In this document: positions 1 to 12,803 of the stretch, one piece after another
Layout: each line of letters opens with the position of its first letter
How positions within the stretch are numbered: position 1 is the first letter of the stretch
Source: Hyaloscypha bicolor E
Lineage: Eukaryota > Ascomycota > Leotiomycetes > Helotiales > Hyaloscyphaceae
DNA length: 64,000 nucleotides
Direction of reading: 5' to 3'
Assembly: GCF_002865645.1 (NCBI RefSeq)
Contig: NW_020194667.1
Coordinates: 248,001 to 312,000, forward strand
Translations under genes and position numbers: made by a program
Notes under the pieces: model-generated
Seen by the model: the letters and a program-made list of their open reading frames with translations, nothing else
Databases searched by the model: none
What the model was told of the DNA's origin: nothing

Positions 1-130
1 TTTTTATATACTATATACTATTTATACTTTACTATTTATACTTTTAATTTATTAATTTATTATTAAGTTACATTTTATATTCTAGTATACTTTATATAGG
101 TTTTTGTCTTATTATAGTTTCCCTTCTATA
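1..130 (+). repeat. C-family LTR, 3' part, cut by window edge
   Basis: This is the right-hand 130 bp of the approximately 303-bp repeat found complete at 12501-12803. It shares the stretch TTTTTGTCTTATTATAGTTT and ends CCCTTCTATA, where the least mutated copy ends CCCTCCCACA. All differences I followed are C-to-T or G-to-A, as RIP produces. Its start lies outside the window. It could be the 5' LTR of an element beginning at base 131 or a solo LTR; the sequence does not decide. Confidence 0.8.
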
Positions 131-3100
131 TATTTTATAGTAAGTAATATAGGGAGGATCGAAACTTTATAATTAAGATAATATTTTTATAAAGTTCTGA
201 GAAGTGTCTATAAAGCGGATTATTAGCTTAGTAAGTTAGGGAAGAAAGGGCTATTATAATACCTTAAGCCCAAGGCCGAAATATTAAGGATATATAAATA
301 TTAATTTTAGTATCTTATATTAATTTCTAATATATCTAGTAATTTGAATACGGATTAGCTACAAGATATAGTTACTAGTATAGTATATAAGAATAGCAAA
401 AATAAAGGCTAATTATAAAAGAAAAAGAAGTAAAGGAAATAGAATAAGAAATATTATACTAAGATAATATAAATTAGATCTTAATTAGAAGCAGACTTTA
501 ATACTCGGAAATAAAGTTATATTATTAATTTATATATTATTTTTAGTTATAATAAAAACCAGAATAAAGGTAATATTAGTTTTAGTAAAAAAGCTTACTT
601 TTAAGTTCGGAAAAGATATCTAAAAGAAGAAATATCCTTAATTTTAAATAGAATAATAAATAGAAATCAGAAATAAAAATTAAAAAGAAATTAGAAATAA
701 GAAATTATATAGATAAACTAGAGAAGCTTCTAGAGAAAGAAAAAGATATTAAATAAAGAAATAAAAAAGAATTTAGAAAAATCAGAAAAATTAGTAAAAT
801 TATATTTATTATTTTTATTATTATTTTTAATAGTATTATTAAATATATCTAGTTCGGCGAAAATAAAGAGAAATATTATAGATATTAAACTAATAAAATA
901 GAAAAAAGAATATAAGTAATAGAAATAAGACTAGAAAAGCTATTATCTTATTACTACTAATATTAAAACTCGAACCTCGACTATATCTATTATTATTAAC
1001 TAGTTTCTCTCTAATTTCAGTTATTAAACTAAAAGATATATTTAAATAGGAAGTTAGTTCTTTAAGAACCTTATTAGTAGAAGCTTTAGATACGAAAACT
1101 CTATAATTAATTATAGAAGAAATTATTAAGATTAATATAGCCGAGAATAAATATATACTAATACCGGATTTAAACCTGCTATTTATAGAAGCTTCTAAAA
1201 TATTATAGTTTTAAGAAAATAATATTTCTATATTTCTAAAATAGTATATAAATATATATAAAGACTATTATATTTCTAATAATACTAAAAGAAAGAGAAT
1301 TATTTATTATATCTTTTCTATTTATAAGAATTAGATTAAGGCTATACCAGAATACTATACTAATAACCCAGAAAATTACTAGAAGACTAAGTTCTTTAAG
1401 GCCTTACTAAAGAAATTCCGAAAATATAACTAGGAAATACTTAAAATTAGTTATAACTTTCTTAATTAGATTATTATATAAGCTTAGAATAAAAGAATCT
1501 CTTCCAAGTCTTATATTAATATATTTAATAAAGTATTAAAGAAGTTATTAAAGAAGAAAGAAATAGATGAAATTATTTAGTATCGAGAATTTATAAGAGA
1601 ATTATTTATTCTAGTAAGAGATTATATTCTTAAAAATATAAACTTCGAGCCTATAAATATTTTTATTTATAAATATAGTAAGATATATAAGAAGGCAGTA
1701 ATATTTTATTAGTATAAAGAAAAGAAATACTATTTTAATATTACTAATAACCCAGATATATTTAGATTTAGATAAGAATACTTAAATATAATAGTTTATA
1801 ATATAGTTCTTAAACCAGAAAATAATTATTTTTTACTAGTTTCTTCTATTATATTTCCTAAAGCTACTATAAATATAAATAAGAAAAGAATCTAGCCTAT
1901 AGCTAATTATATAGAACTTATTAAAAGTAGTAAATCTAAGAGAAATAATATTAACTAGCTAGTAAAGAATTTAGAAAAACTATTTATTATTACTATAATT
2001 TAAAAGAATTTATAGAAATAATTTAATATAGCTACTATTATAATTCGGGAAGATATTAATAGCCTTATAAGTATAATTCGGGTTTTTAGAGAAAATATAT
2101 TAGAAGTTATAATAAAGAATATAAGAAATACTATAATAGCTATAGTAATTAAACTAGAATAAATAAAGAGTCTAGATAACTATATTCTAAAAGAAATTAG
2201 TCTCAAATATAATTAGAAAATATTATTTAAGTTAATATAGCCTATAGTATAGATTTAGAACTAAAAGAATGAATTTATTATAGGTATTATAGCAGAAATA
2301 AGAATAATAATATTAATTCAGAATATATTTATATTTCTTAGTTCTATTACTTACTAATAGAAAAGCTTATAAATTATAAATATATTTACTAATTTAATAA
2401 AAGATAATATAAAGAGCTATTTAATTCTAAATAAAAAAGCATTTCTTTTTTTCTTACTAGTAAGTACTAGTAGTTTAATTAAATTATTTCCTAAGTCTAA
2501 AAAGGAAAATTTAATTATAATTTAAATACTTGACTTAAAAATATCTAATTTACTAGACAAGAAAGAGAAAAGAAAACTAGCTAACCGGAATCTATATATA
2601 GAAATAAGTAAGTTATATCTAGGAAATCTAAATAGCTATTTTGCCTTAGAGGAAATTATATTAGAATTACTAATATTTTAGATTCTGGAATTAATAAATA
2701 GTATTAAGATTTAATTATAAATAGTATTTCTATTAATATTATAATAGGTTTTTTATTAAAAAAAAAAGAAAAAAGAGATAGAAATAGCTAAAGAAGTTTT
2801 CTGAAAATAAGCTAGAGCAGAAAAAAGCTACCTTATATAAAAGGCTAGAAGAATACTATTTTAAGAAGTAATAGATAAAGAAATAGCTTAGCTAAGGATA
2901 TAAATATTAATACTTCCGGAAATAAATAGAATAAATTAGAAATCTAGTATACTCTTAATTATAATAAGTATAGAACTCCTAAAGTTAATAATATTCTAAT
3001 AAGATTATTAAAGAAAGTAACTATTTTATTTCTAAAGATTTAGAAGAAAATAAAAATATTTATTAATACCTTAAAAATACTAGATTTAGCTATTATATTT

Positions 3101-5418
3101 TAGAACTAATAAATTAAGAATAATATTTCCTATCTTATTATTTTATAAATAGAAAATACTATTATATTAAATATAATTAGATATACTAGAAGATTTATAA
3201 AACTAGTAGCTATAGCTTATATAATAGATAGAATATTTAAGAAATTAGAAATACTAGCTCAGATATCTAATACTAATAGAATTATTTAATTTAAAAATAA
3301 TAGTATTAATATTCGAATATTACTAGCTTATAAATATATTATATAATCTTTATATTTCTAATTTATATTTTAAGAATTATAAGGAAGTATTAAATATAAA
3401 GAAATAATTAATACTAGAGCTAAAATTAATATTTTCCTTAAAAAGATCTTTAAAAGTATTAGTAAAATAGTATATAATACTATAGATTATTAAATATCTA
3501 TTATTACTAAGGCTAAATTTGGATTTATAAGAATAGTAAAGTTTAGAGCTAAAATTATAGACGGAATAGAATATAAAAATAAAATAAATTTCTAATTAAA
3601 AAAGCTTTAAAGATTCTATTTAGTTAATTATTTTTAGTAAAAATAAAAATAAATATTATATATAAAAATAATAATTTATAGAATAGAAGATTTACTAATT
3701 CTAAAAATAACTAGAATACCTATATTATTATAATTATTCTATTTTTAAAGAATATAGGAAAATAGAAAAAAGTAATAGTTTAAGAGTATTAAGCTTCTAG
3801 AATTAAGAAATTAAATAATATAGAATAGGAAACTAAAGATAAAGAGGAAAAATAAAGTCTAATATTATAACTAGTAATAATATTAGAAGAAATAGAAAGA
3901 TATTAGAATTTCTTACTAATTCTTTTATTTTAGGTTTAGAAGTTTAGGAAATTAATAATATTTTTAGGAAAACTAAAATAGAAAAGGCTTTAATTAGAAT
4001 ATTATTAAAAGTAATTCCGGATTTAATAAAAAAAGAGATAAAAAGAATATTAAGCAAAAATATTTCTAAAGAAAAGATAAAATAGTATTTCTTAATAATA
4101 AAGAAATATATTTCCGAAGCTAAAAAATATAGAACCTAAAACTAGAAAGAATTCTAAAATATATAGAAATTTAAGGAAAATATATTAAAATACTAGATAA
4201 AAAGGCATTTTCTATATCTAACTAGAAAGGAGCTAAGTAAAAAGGTTATAAATTCCAGAGATTAGATAAAAAAAATACTAGAGAAAATAGCTATAGCTTT
4301 TAAAGAAAAAGATAATAATTATAATTTATTTCTAGTTATAGAAATATATAAAATAAAGAATAAAAAAATTTAATTAGTAGATACTAATAATAGAACTAGA
4401 AAAGGCTCTAGGAAATATTTAAATTAGTTTAAAAGATTTAAAACTAGAGAATACTTATAGAAATATACTAGAAAATATAGAAATTACTTTTTATTAAAAA
4501 TATTAGTTATTCTAAGAGATTTATAACTTATTCTAGAATGTTTTAAATAATTAGATATTAGAAACTAGCTTTAGAAAAAGAAACTAGCTATATTTTAAGA
4601 ATTAAGAATTAATTAAAAAGATATAATTATATTTAATTAGAAAGAAATAGGAAAAGTTAATAAGAATATTAGCCTACTTATTCTAATTAAAACTATTAAA
4701 TATAAGATCTAGTAAAAGAAGAATTTTCTATATCCTAAAGCTCTAGTATTAATAATAGTAAAAATATTATTAAAATATCTAGATTATAGAATTCTTAAGA
4801 AATATAATAAATCTTATTAGAATCTATAGTTTTTAGTTATAAAAAAGATTACTAGAACTTATAGACTAATTAATACTATTATAAAAATGAATTTAGTAAT
4901 TCTATAAAATACTAATTTATTTCTATTTACTAATAAGATTTCAGAGAAATTTACTAGATATATTTATATTTCTCTAATTAATTTCTTTTCTGAATATAAT
5001 TAATTTATACTAGATACTTATAATAGAGATTTAATTATATTTATAATGTTTTTAGAGCTATTAAGAATAACTATATTATTTTAAGAAGCTACTAATTCTA
5101 TTATATAGTTTATATAGATTATTATAATTATTTTAGAAAATCTGTTTCCTAAAATAGCTATATTATTTATTAATAATATTGGAATTAAAAAACTATATAT
5201 AAACTATAATAAGTAGTTTATTTTATTTAATATTTAATATTTTATATTTAAATACTTTTAAAACCTAAATATAACCTTAAATAAAATTAAATAAGCCAGA
5301 GCTAGTATTAGAGAAAAATTATAGTTCTATTATAATAGTATAATTATTATTAGCTTTATCTATAAAGTATTTAAAAGAAGCCCTTTAAATTCAGAAATTA
5401 CTAAGATTTTAAGATAAG
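131..5418 (+). mobile_element. Gypsy element A, 5' segment (gag to RT), RIP-degraded
   Basis: Translation through the stops gives recognisable Ty3/Gypsy domains on the plus strand. A gag-like segment lies around 1340-1700. An aspartic protease region lies near 3390-3560, where a D-T/S-G-A motif survives as NTRAKINIF. A reverse transcriptase runs about 4240-5400; it includes TRTYRLINTIIKMN (for KYRLINAATKMN), a strand ending SEYNQFILDT, and the active-site region LFINNIGIK (from FLDDIGVK). Every frame is broken by stops of TAA or TAG type where W or Q is expected, which is the RIP signature. Reading stops at the RT thumb, where element B is inserted, and resumes at about 12087. The element's own LTRs are not certain. 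Confidence 0.8.
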
Positions 5419-5691
5419 TATTACGGGTATAGTATTTAGGGCTTGAAAAGTAAGATAAAAGATTTCTTATAAAAATAATTTAAAGCTAAAGAAAAGAAAA
5501 CTAGAATATAGAAGGCTATAAGAAAGTATATATATCCTATAGTATACTAGTCCCGAAAGAGCTAGCCTTCTAAATATCTCTAGTATATTCCAAGTATATT
5601 TCCCTAATAAAGCAGCTATATTATATATACCTAGAAGATATCTAATATCTAGTAAGATATTTTAGATATTAGATATCTGGAAATTATAATA
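5419..5691 (-). repeat. LTR of element B (left copy, 3' LTR on minus strand)
   Basis: 273 bp beginning TATTACGGG and ending ATAATA, the expected RIP products of a TGTTAC...GTAACA Gypsy LTR. It matches 11814-12086 over its whole length with transitions as the main difference. Confidence 0.85.
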
Positions 5692-6499
5692 TTACTTTTC
5701 TCTTTATAATAAGCTTATTCCCAAGCTTTATAAAAGCTATTAATTTATCTAATTTTATATTATACTTCTTTCTAAAATAAAACTAGTATCTCGGATATAA
5801 GTATTATATATAAAAGGCTAGTATCTTTACTATATAATTTAGAAGAATTTATTATTATTTCTATATAGTTCTAGACAAGTATTATTTTTTATATAGTCTA
5901 GCTAGTATTATAGGTTTTATAAAAGTCCTAATATATTAATATTATTATTATAGAAATTCTATAAAATCAGGGAATTATTACTTAATACTAAAGCTAGATA
6001 TTATACTAGATCTTTATTCTAACTAATTTATTAAATTCTATACTTTAGCTTATTTCTTACTAGCTTAACTATAATAATTCGTTTAATATTATACTTTTAT
6101 TTACTATTCTCTAGTATTAATAAGAGCAGTTCCGGATTTACTTAATCTAGTAAAGAATTCTAGAAATCTTTTTATAGCTTCTCTATATAGAAAACTAGAT
6201 ATATCTTTATAGTTTCTAGTAATTTCAGAAAAAATAAGTAGTTATATTATTCCAGAATTTCAAATAGGCTTTCTATTTAGTTCTCTAGCTTCCGGTTTAA
6301 ATAATCGAATTTCTAGTACTTTATAGTAACTTATACTTTATTCTTAACTTTAAAATTAATTAAATAGTAGTATTTATTAGCTTATATTATATATTATTTC
6401 TATATTTATTCTATATAGCCTTAGGCAAATTACTATAATTTATATAATTAATTTACTAATACTTTAGTTTTATTTCTATTTAGCTTCTCTTTAGGTAAA

Positions 6500-6650
6500 T
6501 GTCACGAAACCGGGTCTCTGGGCTTGGAAAGCAAGTAGAGTGGCTCTTAATCCGAGGATTCTAAACTAAGGAGGGAAGCTCGTAAGTACAGGAGCTTTGG
6601 TGTTCTAAATACTAGCCAGCCGCATGCGTCATCGCGTGGTCACGTGACGC
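6500..6650. mobile_element. 151-bp un-RIPped insertion in element B integrase
   Basis: The stretch starts TGTCACGAAACC and ends GGTCACGTGACGC, with TAAA on both sides (6496-6499 and 6651-6654). Removing it plus one TAAA restores a continuous integrase frame on the minus strand (LVN joined to LPKEKLNRN). Unlike its surroundings it keeps many CpA, TpG and CpG dinucleotides. A GGGCTTGGAAAGCAAG stretch resembles GGGCTTGAAAAGTAAG in the LTR of B. It could be a short solo LTR or a miniature element with GTCACG inverted ends. It contains the palindrome GTCACGTGAC (6639-6648). Confidence 0.6.
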
Positions 6651-9600
6651 TAAATTTACTAGTGAAGCGGCAGAGCGTAATAGTAAATTAGCTTTAATAG
6701 GAAAGTTCTAGTCCAGAGAAATATAAGGCTTATAACTCTTTTTAGTTATAAATAGGAACTAGCTAATAGTTTTATACTAAAGAGAGGCTTATTAATAATT
6801 AATTATAGTAATCTATTTATTCTAGTTATTCTAGTAATAGTTAATATATAAGTATAATCTCTATTTATTTATCTATTTAGGGGTAATTAGCTATCGAGAG
6901 CTTGAGATTTATACTAATTCTTATATAGAATTTACTTTAAAAATCAGATATAAATTAGGGTTTCTAATCTAATATAATTATTTCTGAAATACCTATTTAA
7001 TATATTATATAGAATAAGAATAGAGGTATTAGCTACTTGGCTATAATTATATCTTATATAGAAATTATAATTAGGTACTTAGATAAGTAATTCATAAATA
7101 TAGTAATTATATTATAATCCGATTTGCTTTCTAAATAGCTCTTGAAATCTATAATAATATATTACTAGAAATAATTAGAAACTAGAAGGAAATAAAGTAA
7201 ACTAGACTTCTTATTTCTGGATATATATAATTTCCTATAAGTATAGTAATTACTATAGTATTAATTAATATTCTTGCCTATAAATAGCTAGTAATATTAC
7301 TTTTTTAATAGCTAATAGAGCTTTATATATTTAGAATATCTAGAAAGAAGTTTATTATATATTTTATAAATTAGAATAGTTTATAAAAATAATTCGGAAG
7401 TTATTTCGTTTTTTATAATATAGAGTTTTCTATAATATAAAAAAAGGCCGTCTTATAGTATTCAGATATTACTTTTAATTTAAGCTATTATATATAGCTT
7501 CTCTAGATCTAGTAATATATAATTATTTTATAAGATCTTATTTATAAGTTATAAGCTATTATATTTAGTAAAAGCTTCTAATAGTACTTCTATAAGGGCT
7601 ATTATAGTAAAGTCTATTAGTAAAGCTTTTAAGAGAATACCTTTTTCTAGAAAAATTATACCTCTAATAAAGGTATTCTTTTCCGGGAAGTTTTTAGTAT
7701 ATACTTGGTTTTTAGGACCGAATTCCGGATTAAGTAAGCCGACTTTATATAGTATTACTATAAGCTATAAGTTATAGATAATCTCCGGATTAATCTTATT
7801 TTTAGGGAAAAGTACTTGAGTTTATAGCTTTTTCTTAATCTGGCTCTAAATATTTACTTTATTCTATTTTTATAATAAAGTATTTACTTGCTTATTTAAT
7901 TTTCCAGAATAGTATATAAGCTTGAAATAATAGTAAAATAAAAGCTTAGCCTATCTAGCTTATTAAAAAGAGAGCTTCTTAGTAATTATAAAGTATTCTA
8001 AGGTATAGTAATTAGAATAAATCTTAAAAGAAGTATTCTAAAGGCTCTCTAGTTTAGCTCTTTATTTCTCTAATACTTGTATTATAATAAGTATTTCCTT
8101 ATTATATATATTATAATTAAGCTTTACTAGAAGTATAGTTTTAGAAAAATATACTATAGAATACTAAAGGTCTATTTCTGGATTTTATTAAAAGAATAAG
8201 CTAGTAATTACTTCTTTAAATATATTTATTTCTATTATTATAAGTAGATCTGAATTATAATATTATAGAACTAAAATAGAAATTATAGCTTTCTTTAGGT
8301 AAATAAAAGCCTTTTAATATTACTTGAATTATTTAAAAGAAATACTCTTTTTTATAAATAAGATAAAAGATCTAGTAATTTATTTATACTTTCTAATAAA
8401 GCATTTATAAAAGTTATAAAAGCCGAGAAAGAATTATATATTCTTAACTATTTTTAGGAATTACTAGTTATATTTTACTTTAATTTTATTAGGATCTATT
8501 TTAATATTAGATATAGAAATAATAAAGTCTAAATATTTTATATATATAACTTTGAATTCTGATTTCTTAATATTTATTTAAAGGCTAGTAAAATACAAGT
8601 AGTCTAGTACTTTTTATATATATTATTTGTATTCTATTAGGTCTTCTAAATAAATAAGAATATTATTAAGATATATTATATAAAAGTTATCTAAATACTT
8701 AAAAAGTATATTATTTATATAATATTAATATATAGCCGGGCTATTTATAAGGCCTTTCTAGAAAATATTATATTTATATACTTTATAATAAATACGAAAT
8801 ATTATTAGCTTCTAAGAGTCCGGATCTATAGCTATATAATAAAAAGCTTAGTAAATATCTAATTTAATATAGATTTTAGCCTTAAATAATTAACTTAAAA
8901 TCTTATTAATAAATAGAAAGAAATATTAATTCTTTCGAATAATATTATTTAAATAGCAGAAATTAATATAGAAATATAAATCTTTATTTGCTTTTTTATA
9001 TAAAAAGAACTAGTAAAATAAAGGAAACCTAACTAGCTTTAATAAAGCCCTTAGCCAGATTATTTTCTAAGAAATACTTAATTTCTAGGAACTCTTAAAT
9101 AAACTACTACTAGAGAAATTAATATCTAATACTTTCGGTTTTCTTTAGGCCTTTAATCTAAATCTTATAATTATATAATCTATAGAAAGAAAGAATATTA
9201 GATTTCTTTTTAGAGAAAATAGAAGTATATTTCTTAAGTTCTAGAAATAATATTCTCTATAGTTACTAAAGCTCTATTTTTACTAGTTATTAATTCTCTG
9301 GGCCAGAAATAGCTTCTCTTTTCCGAGCTTTAAGCTTTTTATTAATCTTATAAATAGAGATTTAACTAATAATATTATTTTCTTTCTTAGTTATATAATT
9401 AAATACTATAAAGATAAGAATAGCTAGATCTAATATTTACTCTTTATTAAAGACTTCTTCTCGCTTCTTTAGCTTTTATTTAGATATTATATCTTAATTA
9501 GGCTATAGAAGCTTCTTTTCTATAGTCTTATATAATTTCTTCTAATTAGTCTAAAAAAAGAAAAACTACTTAAGAATAGAAGATTTCTAGAAATAGCTTA

Positions 9601-11813
9601 TAATAGAATCTTATTAACTAGTATTCTTTTAATACTTCTTATTAGATTACTTCTCTAGCTATTATTATAAAATACTAATAATATAATTAAATTATATAAA
9701 TTTAGATTTATTCTTTAGTTATATAAGCTTATATTTTCTATAATTAACTAGAATATTAATATATATTACTTATTTTCTATTAAGAATAATATTATAATCT
9801 CTAAGATTTAGAATAATTATAAATATATTAATACTTTATTTATTAATTAGAAGCAAGACTTCTATATATTTCTTAATAAATTTAGCTAGCTTTTTATTAA
9901 AACTATATATAATATAAAGTAAGAGAAAAGATTATAATTCTATTTCTAAAAATCGCTCTATAAGCTAAATAAGCTTTATATTAATAAAAGTATAACTATT
10001 AGCTCTAGTATTAATAAGGGAAGAAAACTTAATTTCTAATTTATTTATACTAATAATATAAAGTATTATAAGAATATTTCCTCTTATTAGATAAGTCAAA
10101 TTAATTTCTATTAAATCTATACTATAAGCCTCTAAAATAAAGACTTTCTTTAGAAATACTTATTTTCCGGTTCTATACTAGAATTAAAGCTCGAATTCTC
10201 TAAATACTTTATTAGAATAATATATTCTAGTAAAATAGAAACTAAGCCTAGCTTAATTCTAGAAAAAGCTATCTTAATTTCCTTATTATATAAAACCGGA
10301 TAGTATCTAATATAGTAACTAAACTTATTATAATTAAAATACTTAATAATTAAGAAATCCTCGGTTTTTATAAGGTATTATTTATATTTATAAAGAAATA
10401 TATACTTAATAAGAATAGTTAATATAAGCTTCTTAGGTTCTTTCTTAGAAGTATACTTTTTAGAAATATATAGAAATATAGTACCAGAAGTAAATTTAGC
10501 TAAAATAGCTTCTGTTTTCTTATATTTTTTAGTCTTTTTATATATAGCCTTAATCTACTAATTATTAGTAATATAGTACTAAATAAAGCAAGTAGTATTA
10601 ATAGAAAAATTATTATAGTATATATATACTAACTTCTAGAGCTTTAGTAAGAGTTTCTTATTTAGTTTATATTTAATATCTTAAAAACTAATACTGCCTT
10701 TTATAAATAATTATAAGAAAAAAATATAGAACTTCTAAAATACTTAACTAGAGTATATTTAAAGCTTAATAAAGTTATAGTAAGTATTCTATATCTTATT
10801 AAAGTTAGAATATAGCTTCTTTAGATAGAAATAGAATTCTGAGAGCTAATAATACTAATTTAGACTATCTTTATTTATATAAGGGTTAGTTAGAATAAAA
10901 GTATTACTAGTAAGTTTATTAGAAATATAAATAATCTTAAGATTCTCTAAATAATATAAATTAGTATTTCTTTATAGCTTATTCTTAATTTAAACTAGCC
11001 AGTTATTAAAAATAGTATAATTTCTAGTAAAGAGAGTTAGATCTAGAAGCTTAGTAACTCTAGTACTTTTAAAGAAAATATAAGATATAGGGAATTCTAG
11101 ACGGAAATAAGTAAGAGATAGTTCGGAATTCTTTTAAAAGAAGTTTAGAATAATTAGAATAAGTAAAGCAAAAGTAGCTAGAGCTATTATAAGCTAATTT
11201 ACTATAGCTATATAGTATTTAATATTATTCTCGAGTTTAGTATTATAGAGCTTAATATTCTCGAAAATAGCTTTATTATAATTATAAGTATTCTTATATA
11301 AAATAGCTCTTTAGATATTATTTCGGTAGCTTTTTATAATAATATTAATATCTGAGAATAAGATATTAGATTTCTTGGCCTATTTATATAACTCTCTAGT
11401 AGTAATATAGTTTTTAGTCTCTAGAAGCTTTATAATAAAAGTAAAGGGTTCTATTTCTATAGATTCGTTTATAAATTCTCTAGAAATACTAACGGGATAT
11501 TTAATTTAGGAAGAGCTACTAATAAAATAACCTAAACTAGTAAAAGCTTTACTAGAAGCCTTAACGGAAGTTAATATAATTCCTAGTTATATAATATTCT
11601 AGAAAATTAACTTATTATACTTTTTCTTTACTATATTCTCTCTAGTAGTCTTATTACTAGTATATATATAGGGCCTATAAGGTTATAAAATAGGGCTTAA
11701 GAATAGTAGTTAGGTTACTAGCCTATAAATATCTATTACTTTAAAACTTAATTAAAAATAGCCTTTATTTAAGGTTTTTTAATTTTCGGGTTTTTTAGAA
11801 AAGATTTCTAATA

Positions 11814-12086
11814 TATTACGGGTATAGTATTTAGGACTTAGAAAGCAAAGTAGAAAATTCCTTATAAAGATAATTCAAAGCTAAAAAAGAGAAAATTAGA
11901 ATATAAGAAATTATAAAGGAATATATATATCTTATAATATACTAGTTTTAAAGAAGCTAGCCTTCTAAATATCTCTAGTATATTTCAAGTATATTTCCCT
12001 AGTAAGGCAGCCGTATTATATATATCTAGAAGGCATCTAGTATTTAGTAAAATATCTTAAATACCGGATATCTGGAAATTATAATA
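11814..12086 (-). repeat. LTR of element B (right copy, 5' LTR on minus strand)
   Basis: 273 bp, same ends as the left copy (TATTACGGG...ATAATA). Equal lengths and identical boundary motifs support a full-length element. Confidence 0.85.
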
Positions 12087-12500
12087 ATATAACTAGAAGT
12101 AAAGTATTTATTAAAATTATTATTTATTATTATATTTGAATTAAAGGCTTTATAATTATTATTAAATCTATTTATTATTTAATAAGGAAAGATATAATAT
12201 AGAACTAGAATAATAAATAAATATAAGCTATATAAATTCTTTAAGAAAAGCTTATTACTATTTTAATATTCTATAAATTATACTATAATTTATTAGAAAA
12301 TTAGAAAATAATTATATTAGCTATAAATACTAGTCTAAATAAATAAAATAGAACTTTTAATTAATATAATAATAAAGGAAAAAAGAGAATTATATAATAT
12401 AAATCTGGAATCTGAAATAATATTAAATAGAAATATAATATTACTAAAAGAAAATACCGAGAGCTAGTAAAATATTTATAGAAAGTATAATTCTGGCTAT
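12087..12500 (+). mobile_element. Gypsy element A, RT thumb and RNase H segment
   Basis: The plus-strand frame continues element A after B: VFIKIIIYY (for AFIGIIVYYRIWI), then PIY-like and RKD residues, LAINTSLNKQ at the RNase H start, and KRKYRELVKYLQKV (for KRECRGLLKALKKV). It ends at the codons for F-W-L-Y, where the C1 repeat is inserted. Confidence 0.8.
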
Positions 12501-12803
12501 TGTGGTACGGCAGGCCGTACTCGTCGAAAATCGCATTGTTTTGGCGGTTTTGAGGTTTAGGTCATATAGTAAAGGCCGCGGCCTTTTGCACGTGACTTGC
12601 GGAAATCACATAAGAAAGCTAGTTTTTCTATAGACTTAGAGAATAATCCTTTATGAGTATTTAATTAATTGAGCTTTTGCATACTATATACTATTTATGC
12701 TTTACTATTTACGCTTTTGATTTATTATTTTGCTATTAAGTCACGTTTTGCGCTCTGGTATACTTTATATGGGTTTTTGTCTTATTATAGTTTCCCTCCC
12801 ACA
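12501..12803 (+). repeat. C1: solo LTR-like insertion with 4-bp target duplication
   Basis: 303 bp starting TGTGGTACGG and ending CCCTCCCACA, with short inverted ends TGTGG/CCACA. It interrupts element A's RNase H between FWLY and the continuation, and CTAT stands on both sides (12497-12500, 12804-12807). It is the least RIP-mutated of five copies. Its GC-rich part holds the perfect palindrome AAAGGCCGCGGCCTTT (12571-12586) flanked by GTCATAT and GCACGTGAC, giving an imperfect hairpin. The 62-residue open frame from 12669 is only a translation of this repeat, because the same peptide appears at 29834-30137 in inverted orientation. Confidence 0.8.

Larger units (their letters stand above)
5419..12086 (-). 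mobile_element. Gypsy element B, full length, nested in A
   Basis: Two direct repeats of exactly 273 bp bound this 6.7-kb unit, and the internal coding remains are on the minus strand. RT lies about 9200-8480, with NNIIRKN and the YLNNILIYLED box (for YLDDILIYSED). RNase H follows (about 8480-8000) with FLGFYNFY and YFSKT. Integrase lies about 7800-6300, with a core reading YNIITIFMN...SDF and a C-terminal GDEVWVT-like segment. Gag should occupy about 11,700-10,000. The flanks rejoin element A's RT-RNase H frame (ITKILR before, TRSKVFIKIIIYY after), which shows that B landed inside A. The flanking bases ATAAG and ATATA do not give a clean target duplication. Confidence 0.85.

Noticed and set aside
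5414..12091. Target duplication for element B (ATAAG/ATATA or ATAAC)
   Set aside because: The flanks differ by changes RIP cannot make; no clean duplication can be claimed.
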